Source: Zelopaecilomyces penicillatus
Lineage: Eukaryota; Ascomycota; Sordariomycetes; Hypocreales; Pseudodiploosporaceae
Length of the DNA: 64,000 nt
NCBI GenBank assembly: GCA_005765155.1
Contig: VCCP01000007.1
Coordinates: 124,001 to 188,000, forward strand
Direction of reading: 5' to 3'
Shown here: positions 1 to 14,000 of the stretch, piece after piece
Position numbering within the stretch: position 1 is the stretch's first letter
How the letters are laid out: each line of letters begins with the position of its first letter
Translations under genes and position numbers: made by a program
The notes under the pieces: model-generated
The model's database searches: none
What the model was told of the DNA's origin: nothing
Seen by the model: the letters and a program-made list of their open reading frames with translations, nothing else

Positions 1-519
1 TATTAAATTAAATAGAAAGAAAAGATAAATTTATTTAATATTTATAGAAATAGTATAAATAATATCTAAAACCTAAACTAATTAATATAATTATTAATAT
101 AATACTATTCATATTTTATTATCTTATTAATAATAATAGATTAATAATTATTAATAAATTATTAAGAAATATATATTTAAATATAATATTTTTATTTATT
201 TTTATTAATTTTAGATAAATAAATAATAATATTAAATTATTAAATTAATTAAGATAATTATAAATAGGATTTCTATATAGAGCTATATTAATATTAAAGA
301 AATTATTAAAGGATAAGCTAGTAATTAAACTTATATCTTTTAATTAAATTAGATAATACTATTAATAGTTATTAAAAGAAATAGATTAAAACCTTCTTTT
401 AAATAAGAAAATATAGAAAAGATTTATTATATTATCTAGTATTAATAAATAAAATATATATAATATTAACTATACTTCTTTTAGGATATTATTATAAATA
501 ATCTTATTATTATTAAATA

Positions 520-2400
520 ATTCTATATTATTATTATTATTTTTATTAATTAATCTATTCTTATTATCTTATTAAAAATTATTTATTTATTTTAAAGTAT
601 AAAGGAATAATATAATTAAAGTATAAAATATCTTTATAATAAATAATTAAAAGGTTTTTTTAATAATATTAAATATAATATCTTTTATTAATTTATTAAA
701 TAAATAATTTTAGATATTATTTAAATAAATAATTAAAAATATAATAAATAAATCAGATAATAAAATAAATAATTAATTATAAGGGATTATATAAGCTTAA
801 TATAATAATTAAAAGATATAAAATATTAAAATATTTAACCCTAGATTAGAAAAATCTCTTAATAGATTAGATATAATATAAATTAAAGATAATATTATTT
901 AAAGAAATATAAATCTTTTTATTAAAAGTATTTAAGATAATATAATTTATTTATCCTATATTAAAACTATTTATATAAATCTTTTTTAATTATTTTATAA
1001 AAAAGTATTATATTAATAGATTAATATAATAATAGAATAATAACATTAGATTATTAAAAGATCTATTAATATATAAATTATAATATTATAAAAGTAATTT
1101 AGAATAAATAAAGTTAATATTATTAAATAATTATTAATTATAAAATATTTTAAAGAAGATTATTATTAAGATATTAATATTAAGGAATAGGCTTTAAAGC
1201 TATTTTAAATAATAAAAATAATTAGATTTAAAATAATTAATTAATAATTAAGCTAAATCTATACTTATTTAAATAAATCCCTTAATAAATTAATTTTTTA
1301 TTTATAAAAAAGATATAAATCTAAATAAATACCTTAAATATATTTATAAAAAACAGTAAGCTTAATAAATAATATTTAATAAAATTAAATTACCCTTTAA
1401 TATAATTATATTAAAACATTATTAAATAAATAATATAAAAATAATAGAATTAATATATATATCTAATAAGTTAAATAATTAAATATATTATAAATAGAAT
1501 AGTTAATATTCTAATTAATAAAGATAATAATTATAAAATCTATAATAAATAGATTAAATCTTTATAATAGATTAAAATATATATAAAGGATTTATAGGAA
1601 TAAGATTATATAATTATTTAATAGATTAGATAAATTAAAGGTTAAATAGATTTTTTTATAATAAAGAATAGATAAACCCTTAAGGATAAATAAGATATAT
1701 ACTTTTATATAATAAATTAAATTAATAAAATGATTTTTATAAAGAATTAAATATAAGATTTAATAATAATATCTATTAATAAAATAATTAATATTATTAT
1801 TAAAATAGGGAGGGTATTTAACTTATCTAATATTAATAATAAATACTTAAATATTAAATATAAAATAACTATATCTATTATTAGAATAAAGATAATAAAA
1901 CTATTAATATTAATATAAAAGATAAAGGTATTAAAAAGTATAAATAATAATTAAAGGCTATTAAATATTAAATAATATCTAAATTTATTATTTATAACTT
2001 TAATAAAAGCTATTATATATTAGATAATATTAATAAAACCTTTTTTAATTCTTTTTATAATTTATCCCTAGTATTTATAATAATAGAAAAATCCTTATCT
2101 TAATAAATCCTATCTTTTAAATTATTTACTTTATTATCTAAATATATTATTAATAGAAATAAAGATATATAAAAGGATTATTTAAAATATAATATATATT
2201 TTAAAATAAGGTTTTTATTAATATATTATATATTTATAAATAATTATATAGTATTAAGAAAAAAAGTATTTAATAAATCCTTTAAGCTATTATATTAAAT
2301 AGAAACTTTTAATTAATAGGAGATAAAAAAAGATTAAACTAAGGTATTCCTTTATTTTTAATAAGATTAAATAATTAAAATAAACTAAAAATTAAATAAT
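520..2400 (+). pseudogene. G2 gag region relic
   Basis: This is the region upstream of the protease relic in G2, by position the gag gene (capsid/nucleocapsid). The + strand is purine-rich, as expected for the coding strand of A+T-rich DNA, and conceptual reading gives lysine/asparagine/glutamine-type protein broken by many TAA/TAG codons, which under RIP derive mostly from CAA, CAG, CGA or TGG. I did not recognise a zinc knuckle with confidence. The same sequence is present, inverted, in G1 at about 8,740-10,620. Identification rests on gene order in Ty3/gypsy elements, not on a diagnostic motif. Confidence 0.5.
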
Positions 2401-2449
2401 AATAAATTAATAAGATATAATTATTTAAAGATTAAGATAAAATTTTTAT

Positions 2450-2718
2450 TAAATAGGATAATTATAATTATAATAATAGATTTAATATACTTAGATATAT
2501 TAATTAATAAAAAATAACTTTAAAAAAATTTATTAAATATAATCTTCTATAAAGTAGATAAACTAAAATTAATATAAGAAATAATTAAACTATTAAAAAT
2601 TATTAATAAAGCTAGATTCGATTTCTATATTATAAATTGAATTAATAAAAATTTAATATATATTTATTTTATAATTAATACCTGGTTAATAAAGGATTTA
2701 AAACCTAATATACTATTA
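2450..2718 (+). pseudogene. G2 retropepsin (protease) relic, interrupted by G1
   Basis: This is the remnant of the aspartic protease that precedes reverse transcriptase in Ty3/gypsy pol. The reading frame approaching 2,718 continues across the G1 insertion into 24,402 and reads LKPNILLETNFINKYNI. That resembles the C-terminal retropepsin segment in which a hydrophobic ILG-type motif is followed by D-F-(L/I); the G and D residues are lost as expected for G-to-A RIP. The insertion therefore lies inside the protease-RT junction of pol. The catalytic D-(S/T)-G was not located with certainty. Confidence 0.55.
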
Positions 2719-2723
2719 GAAAC
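2719..2723. repeat. Target-site duplication of G1, left copy
   Basis: GAAAC immediately precedes the left LTR of G1 and is repeated exactly at 24,397-24,401 after the right LTR. In uninterrupted G1 the matching sequence around 8,420 is present only once. Five base pairs is the usual target duplication for Ty3/gypsy integrases. Confidence 0.85.
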
Positions 2724-2856
2724 TGTTATATACAAAAAGGATGATTTTATTTTCTATCTGATTTAATAATCTAGCTAGTTATCTAATAATCTAATTAAAA
2801 GGATAAAGGAATAAAGAGATAACTGTTTTAATAGTCTAATATAAATAATTATAATA
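2724..2856 (-). repeat. G1 3' LTR
   Basis: 133 bp, matching 24,264-24,396 end to end and, inverted, 29,976-30,108. The outer (left) tip still has TG and CA steps (TGTTATATACAAAAAGG), whereas the inner end is fully converted. The internal sequence next to it on the - strand reads AATGGGTAAT, a short purine-rich stretch where the plus-strand primer would be expected. Confidence 0.88.
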
Positions 2857-4590
2857 ATTACCCATTACCAAGAAAAAGGTAACTAATCCTCTATCGCTCA
2901 CTTATTTATTATATAACTAACTTTATATATTATATTATTTCTTTCTAAACCTTTATTATTATATTTAGCTTAATCTTTAAGGTTATAATCTCTATCTATA
3001 AGTCTGACTTTATCTATTATATAGTATTATCTAGATTAATTTTATTCTTCATTATAATATCGATAATCTTTCCTTGATTTATATAAACCTTCTTCTTTAA
3101 TATTATATTTTCCTAGCGATTATATTTATATAATATAATAAGTAATCTGATTTATTTATTTATTACCTATATAATAATAGTAATATATTAAACTTCTTTT
3201 TTAATCTTATTATAAAGAACTTAATTATTAGATATTAATACTATTATTATTTTTCTAGATATTTTAATTAAATCTAATCCTTTTTATAATAATAGGATAT
3301 ATATTAAAGCTTTTATCCTTTATTATATCTTTATTTTATTTTTTCTATTTTATTAATAAACTCTTAATATTATTTAGATTTAATTCCTTAATAAATAAAT
3401 TTAATTAAACTTTATATTTAATATCTATTATAGTAATAACTATTAATATTATTTTAGTTTTAATTTCTTTAATTATAGAGCTCTGTTATCCTAATACTAA
3501 AATAAATAATCTATTTAAAATAGGAATATAGATTTATTTAATCTCTTATTAAGTAATAGATTGAATTCCTTTTATATTAAAATTTTATTCTTTAATATAT
3601 ACCAGGATTTCTTCTTTAAAATCGCTTTTATTAGAATCTAGTATATAATCCTTTTAATAGTCTTTATTTAATTTATTAATTAATAAAAGATATATATTTA
3701 CTAATATTATAAATCTTATAAATAATTTATCTATTTTATTTATAATTCTATTATTAATAATTATTCCCTTAATAAAGTAAGAGTATTCCTTTAATATATT
3801 TATTAATAGAAATAGCTTCTATTCTTTATAATATATAATTATAATTAAAAGTTATTAAAATAATTAATATTTATTAATAATATATATTATATTTAATTTT
3901 TCTTTGCTTAGGATCTCTTTAAGTATTTTAATAATATAGAGTAATAAAATATACTCTAAATATAATATTTAATTAATACCTATAGCTAAGATTTTACTTT
4001 TAAATTCCTTTAATTATTCCTTAATATTTTTTAATCTATTCTATAACTATTATTTTTCCTTAAAAAGGATTTTAATTAATTTAAGCTTCATAATTATTAT
4101 ATTAAATAATTCTATATAATCCCTATAATTTAATTTAATATAATAAAATACTTTAATTATTAATATATAGTAATATATTCTTAATTCTCTTAGATCTAGG
4201 CTTATAAAATAATTAATATTATAATAAATTAATAAATTTATATAATAAATATTTACTATTTTATAATTTATTATTTTAAGACTAAAGCTTTTATTATTAA
4301 TTAATAATATTAAATAATTTATTATATTAAAGTCTCTTAATAAATCTTTAAATTTAATTCTTTTAATAATTAGTTTTTTTTAACTTTTATAAGGTTTAAG
4401 TTCTTTATTATTTTTTATAGCTATATATTTAATCCTTATAGCTATTTTTTTCTTTATTTTAATAATACTTACTTTTTCTTTTTAGAAATTTCTTATTTTT
4501 TTTTCTAGATAATAATACCTATAAATTTATCTTTAATATCTTATTTACCTCTTTTTATTCTTATTCTTTTTTTATTAGATATATTTCCTA
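2857..4590 (-). mobile_element. G1 3' region between chromodomain and 3' LTR
   Basis: About 1.7 kb inside G1, corresponding inverted to 28,240-29,975 of G2. The part next to the LTR (2,857-2,900) retains several CA steps that are lost in G2. It is pyrimidine-rich on the + strand, consistent with any coding lying on the - strand. No domain is recognised; see the G2 counterpart. Confidence 0.6.
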
Positions 4591-5960
4591 TAATTTTTTA
4601 ATAGGGTTTTTTTATTTATAATCTTTAATTAAGCTTATTATAATCTATATAAGCTCTTTTCTCTTTCTCTATTTATTATATTCTAATCTAAAACCTCTTT
4701 ATTTAATTATATACTTGATTTATAAATATCTTCCTTTTTTATTTATTTATCCTTTTATAATTTTCTGGATTTCCTATTTTTTATTTTATCCTTTAATTTT
4801 TATTAATTATATTTATTTATCTAATATCCTATTAAATAGATTATTCCTCTTAGATTTTAAATATAAATATATAATTAATATTATTTAGTAAATCCCTTAA
4901 TAAGTAGGTAAATCTAATTTATATATTAATAATCCTATTTATTTGATTATTTTAAATAATCCTATTTATTATTATAATTATTTCTATAATAGTTTTCCTA
5001 ATAATTAATATCCCTTATATAGCCTTAAATATACCTTATTATTTACTTTAAATTTGATTAATCTATACTTTTAATTATATATATATTTTATATATACTAT
5101 TACTATATCTATAGTATAATTAGCCTTATTTATAAATAAATATCTTAGTATATCTAATATTTTAGTATTTATTTTATTAGTATTTATCTATAATAGTTCT
5201 ATTAATTTAATAGGTTTAAATCCTATAATTAATTTATTTAATGATTTTTTTATAGGATTATTAATTAAATTATTTAATAAGAATTATAATACTAGGATTA
5301 CCTTAATCTATAATATATCTAATATTATTAGATAATATTTAAGTATTAATTCTATAGTCTGGTTTTTTCTCTTAGATAATCTATTAATCTATAGGTAATA
5401 TATTATATTAAAAGTAAATCTTATTTTTAATATCCTAAAAAAACCCTTTTAAAAATCTAAAGTAAATTTAATATTCTAATTATTAATTATAATCCTAGGA
5501 ATTTTTTAATTATATAATAATAATAATCTTAACTATACTTTAATCTATTATTTAATAATATAATAAATTAATCCTAGGATTAGTATTAATTTTCTGCTTT
5601 ACTTATATATTATAGTTATTATTATATTAAATAGATATTTATAATTTAGTATTTTTTAGAATAATTATAATACTTTTTTTAAAAGTCCTATAATAAAATT
5701 AATAGTTATTATATAAAAAGATTTATATAAAGTTATTATTAGCTATAATTTTTTTAATAATTTTATTTAATTAATCGAATTTTTTAAGTATATCTTATAA
5801 TAGGATATCTATTATTTAATCTATTTTACTATTTAATAAAATATTAAATCTTCTAGTATTATACTTATCTTATATAATCCTATATAAAAGTTCTGATTAT
5901 AAACTTCTATTAATACTATTATTATACAGTTTTATAAAATATATAGTTTCCTTATACTAT
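4590..5960 (-). pseudogene. G1 integrase and chromodomain relic
   Basis: Reverse-complement counterpart of G2 26,850-28,240. The chromodomain part lies near 4,600-4,800 and the integrase core near 5,350-5,930. The reading is the same as in G2 (GPY/F-like segment followed by a chromodomain-like K-G-R-Y-L...K-(W/Q)-(R/K)-G-(F/Y) pattern) but with its own set of stops. Integrase inserts the cDNA; in chromoviruses the chromodomain steers insertion to heterochromatin. Not functional. Confidence 0.72.
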
Positions 5961-6214
5961 CTAACTTAAATTAATATAATAACTTATTATTTATTATAAA
6001 AGGTAATTTAATATTTATTAATCTTTTTTTTATATTAATTTCTTTTTTTAATTTTTATATTTTTAATACTTTAATTACTTTAATAAATTTATAATCTTTA
6101 ATATATCCTTTTATAAATTCTGCCTTTAGTTTATTATTAATTAATACTATCATTATTAAATAGTATATATCTTCCTTTTAAATATTATTAAATTTATTTA
6201 TTATTATTTTTTTT

Positions 6215-6735
6215 AATAGATTTTTTTATTCCTTTTTATAATATTTATTATTTATAATTAGAAGTTATAATAATATATTAAATATAAAATTTATTTTTTC
6301 TAGGATATAATAAATATCTAGTTTATATTAGTTTAAATAAATAGATATTATTATTAATTAATAATTTATCTTTATTAAATCTAATATTAATATATTAATA
6401 TAATTAATTATTCCTTTTATTATTATATAGTTTATTAATACTATTACTGGTTTATTTAATAATTAAATTATTATTCTTAGTTTTTAATAAGATTATATTA
6501 AATATCGAATCTTAAGTTTAGTTAGCTTATATCTTATTTTAGATTTTATTAATAATTTATTTAAAAATATAATTAATTATATTTACTAGATTAGTATTTT
6601 TTTATTATTCTATATATTATTTTTAAGATAAAATATAAAAAAATCTATTCCTTAATTATTTATATTAAGTTTAAAAAAGATTGATTTTATTAAGTTATAA
6701 TAATATAGTATTATCTTATTTATTAGATAATCTTA
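6215..6735 (-). pseudogene. G1 RNase H relic
   Basis: Inverted counterpart of G2 26,080-26,620, located between the RT and integrase relics. RNase H degrades the RNA strand of the RNA-DNA hybrid during reverse transcription. Identified through the G2 copy, where the D-A-S-(N)-x-G-I-G strand is still legible. Broken by many stops. Confidence 0.65.
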
Positions 6736-6989
6736 AAGTATTTTAAAGGATTCCTTTTTTAATTTAATTGGTTTAAAGTTTATCTTTTTTATTTTAAATA
6801 TTCTTACTTTCTTATTAATTTTTTTTTCTTAAATTTTTTAATAAAGCTATTTTTCTGATTTTTAATGGTTTTATCTTTATTTAGAATTTAAAGATAAATT
6901 ATCTTAAAAAGATAATTATTCCTAAGTAAGTTTTTAGATCAGCTAGTATTATTAGTATCTTTAATTTCCTTAATATATTTATTCTATCT

Positions 6990-7660
6990 TTTATTATATT
7001 TATCCTAAATATATCAACCTAAAAATCAAATAATTTAATTAATAAATATATATAAAAGGATTTTAATAGTAATATTATTAATTATAAATTTTTAAATAGT
7101 TTTAATATTATATATAGATAGTTATAGTATTCCTTAAAGGTATTATTAAATATAATTATATTATTAATATATACCTTAATAAAATCTTTATAAAGGTATA
7201 ATCTTTAATCTATAAATTATTATATAAAAGCTAGATTATTTTTAAATCCTATTAATATTATATAAGATATTTCTAATCCTTATAAACTAATAATAACTAT
7301 CCTATCTTTATATTTATTATATATTAATAACTAATAGAAAAATACTAATATATTTAATACTAATATATATTTCTTCTCTTTTAAAGATAAAATTATTTCT
7401 TTTTATAAAGAAATAGGGTAGATATTTAATACTATAATTTTATTTAATTATCTTAGGTTTATAATTATTTTATCTTTTTATTTTCCTTTAATTTATTATT
7501 AAATAATAAAAATAAAATAATTAAAAGGTATTAGTTTTCTTATCTAATTTATATATCCTTATTTATAGAGCTTATTTATTATATTATTAAGAAATTTCTT
7601 ATCTTTAATCTTTAATAAATATAATCTTATTATTAGTTTTTCTTTCTATTAGCCTTCTAT
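6990..7660 (-). pseudogene. G1 reverse transcriptase relic
   Basis: Inverted counterpart of G2 25,150-25,830. The catalytic strand is at about 7,148-7,172 on the - strand and reads Y-I-N-N-I-I-I-F, the RIP product of the Y-(V/I)-D-D-I-(V/I)-I-F box: both aspartates have become asparagine by G-to-A change. The enzyme is therefore dead independently of its stop codons. Confidence 0.8.
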
Positions 7661-8359
7661 AAGATTGATTTTTATTTTATCTTTATTATTTATTAGAATA
7701 ATCCCTTGGTTATACTATATATTATAGGCTTTAATTAATTTTATAATTACCTTAGCTTTAATAGGATTTATAATATATGTATAAACTCCTTGCTTAATCT
7801 TAATTTCTTTTAATTTAGTTAATTTTATAGTAGATCCTTTCTTTAGGTTCTTAATATTATTTCTATCTATTAAATATAATTTAATTTATTCTTATAATAC
7901 TTTTAAAAGTAAGTTTAATACTTTAATTATTTTATTAAATAGATTAAATTTATTATTTATTATCTTTATATAGTTTATTACTATATTGATATTTTCTTAT
8001 AATATTATATATTATCTATATCTATTATAATTATTTAAATATTCTAGCTTTTATTTATACTAATACCTTATTAGCTTATTTATATTATTTATTATTATAA
8101 TTTAATTGATTATTAATAGTATATTAAGAGTATCTATTATATATATATAATCTATTATAGTTATATCTTTTAATATAAAATAATATACCCTTTTTATAAA
8201 ATATAGATTATAATAGTTAAAATAAGTATAATTTATTAGTATTTATTCCCTTAATCTTAATAGTATTATTATATTCTATACTATTATAACTCTTTAATAA
8301 ATTAGTTTATACTTTATTTATATTTTAAAGGGTATTATTATATTATAAACTATATAGAT

Positions 8360-8640
8360 TTTCAATTTCTTCCTTATAATTAAGATATCAATACTATATT
8401 TATTAATAAAATTTATCCTTAATAATATATTAGGTTTTAGATCCTTTATTAACCAGTTATTAATTATAAAATAAATATATATCGAATTTCTATTAATTTA
8501 ATCTATAATATAGAAATCGAATCTAGCTTTATTAATAATTTTTAGTGATTTAATCACTTCTTATATTAGTTTTAGTTTATCTACTTTATAGAAGATTATA
8601 TTTAATAAATTTTTTCAAAGCTATTCTTTATTAATTAATA
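8360..8640 (-). pseudogene. G1 protease relic (uninterrupted)
   Basis: This is the uninterrupted version of the protease-RT junction that G1 itself destroyed in G2. On the - strand it reads through the position equivalent to the GAAAC target, with the LKP...LL...F-I-N-K-Y segment intact in order. It provides the empty-site reference that proves the target duplication. Confidence 0.6.
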
Positions 8641-8699
8641 TATTTAAGTATATTAAATCTATTATTATAATTATAATTATCCTATTTAATAAAAATTTT

Positions 8700-10625
8700 A
8701 TCTTAATCTTTAAATAATTATATTTTATTAATTTATTATTATTTAATTTTTGATTTATTTTAATTATTTAATTTTATTAAAAATAAAGAAATATCTTGGT
8801 TTAATCTTCTTTTATCTTTTATTAATTAAAAGTTTCTATTTAATATAATAGCTTAAAGGATTTATTAAATACTTTTTTTCTTAGTATTATATAATTATTT
8901 ATAAATATATAATATATTAATAAAGATCTTATTTTAAAATATATATTATATTTTAAATAATCCTTTTATATATCTTTATCTTTATTAATAGTATATCTAG
9001 GTAATAAAGTAGATAATTTAAAAGATGGGATCTATTAAGGTAAGGATTTTTCTATTATTATAAATATTAAAGATAAATTATAAAAAAAATAAAAGAGGTT
9101 TTATTAATATTATTTAATATATAATAGCTTTTATTAAAGTTATAAATAATAAATTTAAATATTACTTAATATTTAATAGCCTTTAATTATTATTTATACT
9201 CTTTAATACCTTTATCTTCTATATTAATATTAATATCTTTATTATCTTTATCTTAATAATAAATATAATTATTTTATACTTAATATCCAGGTATCTATTA
9301 TTAGTATTAAATAGGTTAAGTATTTCTTTTATTTTAATAATAATATTAATTATTTTATTAATAAATACTATTATTAAATCTTATATTTAATCCTTTATAA
9401 AAATTATTCTATTAATTTAATCTATTATATAAAAGTATATATCTTATTTATTCTTAAGGATTTATTTATCCTTTATTATAAAAAAATCTATTTAATCTTT
9501 GGTTTATCTAATTTATTAAATAATTATATAATCTTACTCCTATAAATCCTTTATATATATTTTAACCTATTATAAAGATTTAATCTGTTTATTATAGATT
9601 TTATAATTATTATCTTTATTAATCAGAATATTAATTATTTTATTTATAATATATTTAATTATTTAATTTATCGAATATATATATTAATTCTATTGTTTTT
9701 GTATTATCTATTTAATAATATCTTAATATAGCTATATTAAAGAATAACTTAATGTTATTAAATATTATTTATTAGGCTTACTATTTTTTATAAATATATT
9801 TAAGGTATTTATTTAGATTTATACCTTTTTATAAATAAAAAATCAGTTTATTAAGGGATTTATTTAAATAAATATAGATTTAGCTTAATTATTAATTAAT
9901 TATTTTAAATCTAATTACTTTTATTATTTAAAATAGCTTTAAAGCCTATTCCTTAATATTAATACCTTAATAATAATCTTTTTTAGAATATTTTATAATT
10001 AATAATTATCTAATAGTATTAACTTTATTTATTCTAAACTATTTTTATAATACTATAACCTATATATTAATAGATCTTTTAATAATCTAATATTATTATT
10101 TTATTATTATATTGATTTATTAATATAATACTTTTTTATAAAATAATTAAAAAAGATTTATATAAATAGTTTTAATATAAGATAAGTAAATTATATTATC
10201 TTAAATACTTTTAATAAAAAGATTTATATTTCTTTAAATAATATTATCTTTAATTTATATTATATCTGATTTATTAAAAGACTTTTTTAATATAGGGTTA
10301 AATATTCTAATCTTTTATATCTTTTAATTATTATATTAAGCTTATATAATCCTTTATAGCTAATTATTTACTTTATTACCTAATTTATTTATTATATTCT
10401 TAGTTATTTATTTAAATAATATCTAAAATTATTTATTTAATAGATTAATAGAAGGTATTATATTTAATATTATTAAAGGAATCTCTTAATTATTTATTAT
10501 AAAGGTATTCTATACTTTAACTATACTATCCCTTTATACTTTAAAATAAATAATTAATTCTTAATAAGATAATAGGAATAGATTAATTAATAAAAATAAT
10601 AATAATAATATAAAATTATCTAATA
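8700..10625 (-). pseudogene. G1 gag region relic, 5' end cut by element A
   Basis: Matches G2 about 520-2,440 in inverted orientation (coordinates of equivalent bases sum to about 11,138). By position it is gag. The upstream leader continues at 23,465 on the other side of element A, which inserted at the start of or just upstream of the gag frame. Purine-rich on the - strand. No diagnostic motif recognised. Confidence 0.5.
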
Positions 10626-10630
10626 ATAGT
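10626..10630. repeat. Target-site duplication of element A, left copy
   Basis: ATAGT precedes the left LTR of A and is repeated exactly at 23,460-23,464. The same stretch is present once in the homologous, uninterrupted G2 sequence near 500-520 (with RIP differences). Confidence 0.8.
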
Positions 10631-11024
10631 TTAATAGAGGGAAAACAACACACACAATAATACTAACACTACCCATAGAACTATAATATAATTTTAAGAT
10701 AGTTATATAATTAATATAATCTATAAGGATTAAATAAATAAGAAAAGCTATAAAGCAGTAATATAATAAAATAAACTTAAAAGATTAATTAATTATCCTA
10801 TAATTAATTAAATAAAGAAAATAGCTTTTTAATAGGTAGTCTTTTAAATATACTAGAAAAATTCTTAGATAAAAGAGGGAAAAACTTAAATTAAATAATA
10901 TCTACCCTATTTAAATAGCCTAGATATAGCCTATTTACTTATATAATTTAATCCCTTTAAGTATAGTTTATATAGCTATAGCTTAATTAATTAATAAAAG
11001 GGTATATTTAATCTAGTTATTAAA
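10631..11024 (-). repeat. Element A 3' LTR
   Basis: 394 bp, same length as the other three LTRs of this family. The outer tip (about 10,640-10,690) keeps CACACA-type words and several CA/AC steps, unlike the corresponding inner positions at 23,070-23,120. A CCCTCT run follows at 11,026-11,031; on the - strand this is the purine tract AGAGGG expected directly upstream of a 3' LTR. Confidence 0.92.
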
Positions 11025-14000
11025 ACCCTCTTAATAAATATTAAAGATAACCCTATTATTAAATCAGATAATATTTATAATTAATTAAATAATAATATTT
11101 AAATATAACTTTTAAATATTTATATATATATACTTTATTTCTTCTATCTTATTTATTCTTAATTAAGTATTCCTTTAATATTTAATCCCTTTAACTCTTT
11201 TAATATCCTTAAAGTATTTAACTCTATTATTTAATCTATAGATAAAGGTATTATTAATTATACTTATATAGTATAATATTTAGATCTACTAGATTAAATA
11301 GCTTAAATTATTAGGCTATTAAAAGAAGCTTCTATTATCTTTTTAATATATTAAAGGGTCCCTTTTATAACTATTCTATTAGAATAAAAACTAATATAAT
11401 TATTAGAGTATTTGATATATAATATAAGCCTTTTAATAAAAAATATATTATTTATCTTTTTAATAAATTTAATAATTATAGTATATTTTATTATTCTTAA
11501 GTATTATAAAGGTAAACTAATATCTATTTAAATAATAATCTCTCCCTTATATCTTATAGATTGAATTAATAATATATAATATAAAGGGGGCTAAGGGTTT
11601 AATTCCTTTTATTAACTTTTTTATTTCTTCTCTAGACTTCCCTTTTCTCTATTAAAAGGGTTAATCTATTTATAAGAAAAATATCTATTATTTAATTAAG
11701 ATATCTTATTTAGGTTCCTATTAATAAATTATCTTAGAATTATAATAATATCCTTAAAAGTATTAATATCCTTATTTAAATTAATTATAAGAGTATTTAA
11801 AAAAGTTAATTTAATTATTTACTCCTTAAAGGTAATCTATTTCTAGGGGTTTAAGTATAATATAAGCTATATTAATATAAACTCTATCTTCTTATTTAAT
11901 AAATCTTAATTAAATAATCTTTAAGTATCCTTAATACTATTATATATAAATAAAGTAAATTTAAATAAAAGCCTAGAGATTAAATAAATAATAAATAATC
12001 TATTCCTATTAGCTTTTAAAGAATATTATTAGGGTATTATTATTTAATTATTATTAGATTAAGCTATAATTAACTTAGCTTTCTTAATAGTGGTTATATT
12101 AATAGTCTTAATTAACTTAGGTTTAATTACCTTATTATACTTAAATTTATTATTTAATTATTGGTTAGTAATAGTTTTAAAAAGTATAGGCTTTTATATT
12201 TTAATAGGGTAAATAGATTGCCTTATAATAATCTATATAAATAATATAAGTAGGTTATCTCTTATAAATATATAAAAGACTCTAAAGTTTTTATATAGTA
12301 TAGATAAAGTATATCTATTAATTAAAAATAGTATAATACCTTTTAGGTAAATAAAATAGAGTGCTTTATCTATACCTTAATTATAGATTATTTAATTATT
12401 AAGATCCTATAGGGTAATATAATAAAAGCTCTATAAGTATTTAATTATATTTAATTTATTAATAATAAAATATAATATAATACTCCTTACTTTAAGTATA
12501 TAGCTAGATATAAGCTAATTTAAATTATTAAATAGGTATTAATCTTTTAATAATAAATAAAGAGGATTATTAAGGAATAGATAAAATATATTACTATAAA
12601 ACTATTTAATCTTATTTAAATCTTCCTTAATCTAATTAAAATAAGGATAAAACCTAATTAATCCTTTAATAATAATATAAATCTAAAAGAAAGATAGATA
12701 ATTATATTCCTAACCTTATACTTATATTATATATAGGATAGTAATAAATATAAAATTATAAAGGAGATCAAGCTTATAAAGTATTTACCTCTATAAATAT
12801 ATAAACTCTTTAATATAATATATTTATCTATTTATTTATAAATTAAAAATATAAAGCTAGCCTTTAAATTAATCCTAAATAAAAGAATATTAATATATAT
12901 TCTTATAATTAATAAATCTAATAAAGAATTATTTATTAAATATATTTTTATAAAAGGTAGCCAGCTTATTAAGATAATTATAGATATTAAATATTAGTTG
13001 ATTATAGGGTTTAAATTTATATAAAATATTAAAAAGATCTATATATATATAAAAGTATTTCTTTAATTTAAAAATATATATTACTTTAAGGGCTATAAAT
13101 ATATTATTAAAGATATTATAAAGTATAATTTAAAGCAGAAAGTATAATATAAAATTAATAACCTAATCTTTATTCTTTAGTATATATAATAATTAATAAA
13201 GCTTAATTAAATAATCACTCTAATTCTATCTTTATAGGCCTTAAGGGAATAGCTATATAATAAAGATAAGGCTATATATAACTGAATCTAAGGTATCTAT
13301 ATTAAAATTCTAAGGGAGGGTTAATAATAGATTAGGCCAGTCTTATTAAGGGATTATAAAGCAGGGTTACTTAGAAAACCCTAGGTTTATTATAAATACA
13401 ATATATTTATTAATATAATTATAAAATAAACCTATACCTTTTTTAAGCTGTATTACTTTTGTAATAGTAATAAGGCTTATGTTTTTAATATTTATTTAAA
13501 GGAAGGGTATAAGTATTCTAGAAATTCTTTATTATTTTAATATTATATATTAATAAGGAGTTAGGTAGGGGTATAATTAAATAATAATAGAGATTAAAAG
13601 AATAAAATAAGATAGTATAAATATTAAAAGAGGTAATAGAGATGAAAGGGGGTAATATATATAAGGTACCTCTTTATAAAAGAGAGCTTTATAAGTATAT
13701 AAGGATTTAAATTAATAACCCTTTATAGTTATATATAATCACTTGATTAAAGGTATTTTTTATTATAGATAGTTTTTTTTTTAAAGTATAGCTTTTTATT
13801 ATATTTAATAATGATTTATAGCTGGTAAGTAATATATATTTTTATTTATATACTTTTTAAAGGGGCTACCTTCTAACTCTTATAACTTTTCCTTTTTTAT
13901 TTTATAACTTAATCCTTTTAATTTTAGAATTATTAATCTATCTTTTATTCTCTTTAGGTTATTATTATAGATATTATTTAATTATAGAAATTGATTAAGA

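Larger units (their letters stand above)
1..2718 (+). mobile_element. G2 Ty3/gypsy element, left part (5' end outside window)
   Basis: This is the 5' portion of a RIP-mutated LTR retrotransposon on the + strand. Positions 1 to about 505 match the reverse complement of 23,465-23,965, and about 520-2,718 match the reverse complement of 8,420-10,620; both belong to the second copy, G1. By comparison with G1 the missing 5' LTR and leader would occupy about the 430 bases left of the window. The element is cut at 2,719-2,723 by insertion of G1 and resumes at 24,402. Removing G1 and one GAAAC copy joins the two halves in register with the uninterrupted G1 sequence around 8,420. Total length would be close to 8.85 kb. 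Confidence 0.88.

Noticed and set aside
13380..13392. CCCTAG/CCCTAA words as telomeric repeats
   Set aside because: Scattered single occurrences, never in tandem.
13446..13490. CCHC zinc knuckle of Gag
   Set aside because: Cysteine and glycine spacing does not fit C-x2-C-x4-H-x4-C, and the spot lies beyond integrase on the opposite strand; kept only as a possible cysteine cluster.
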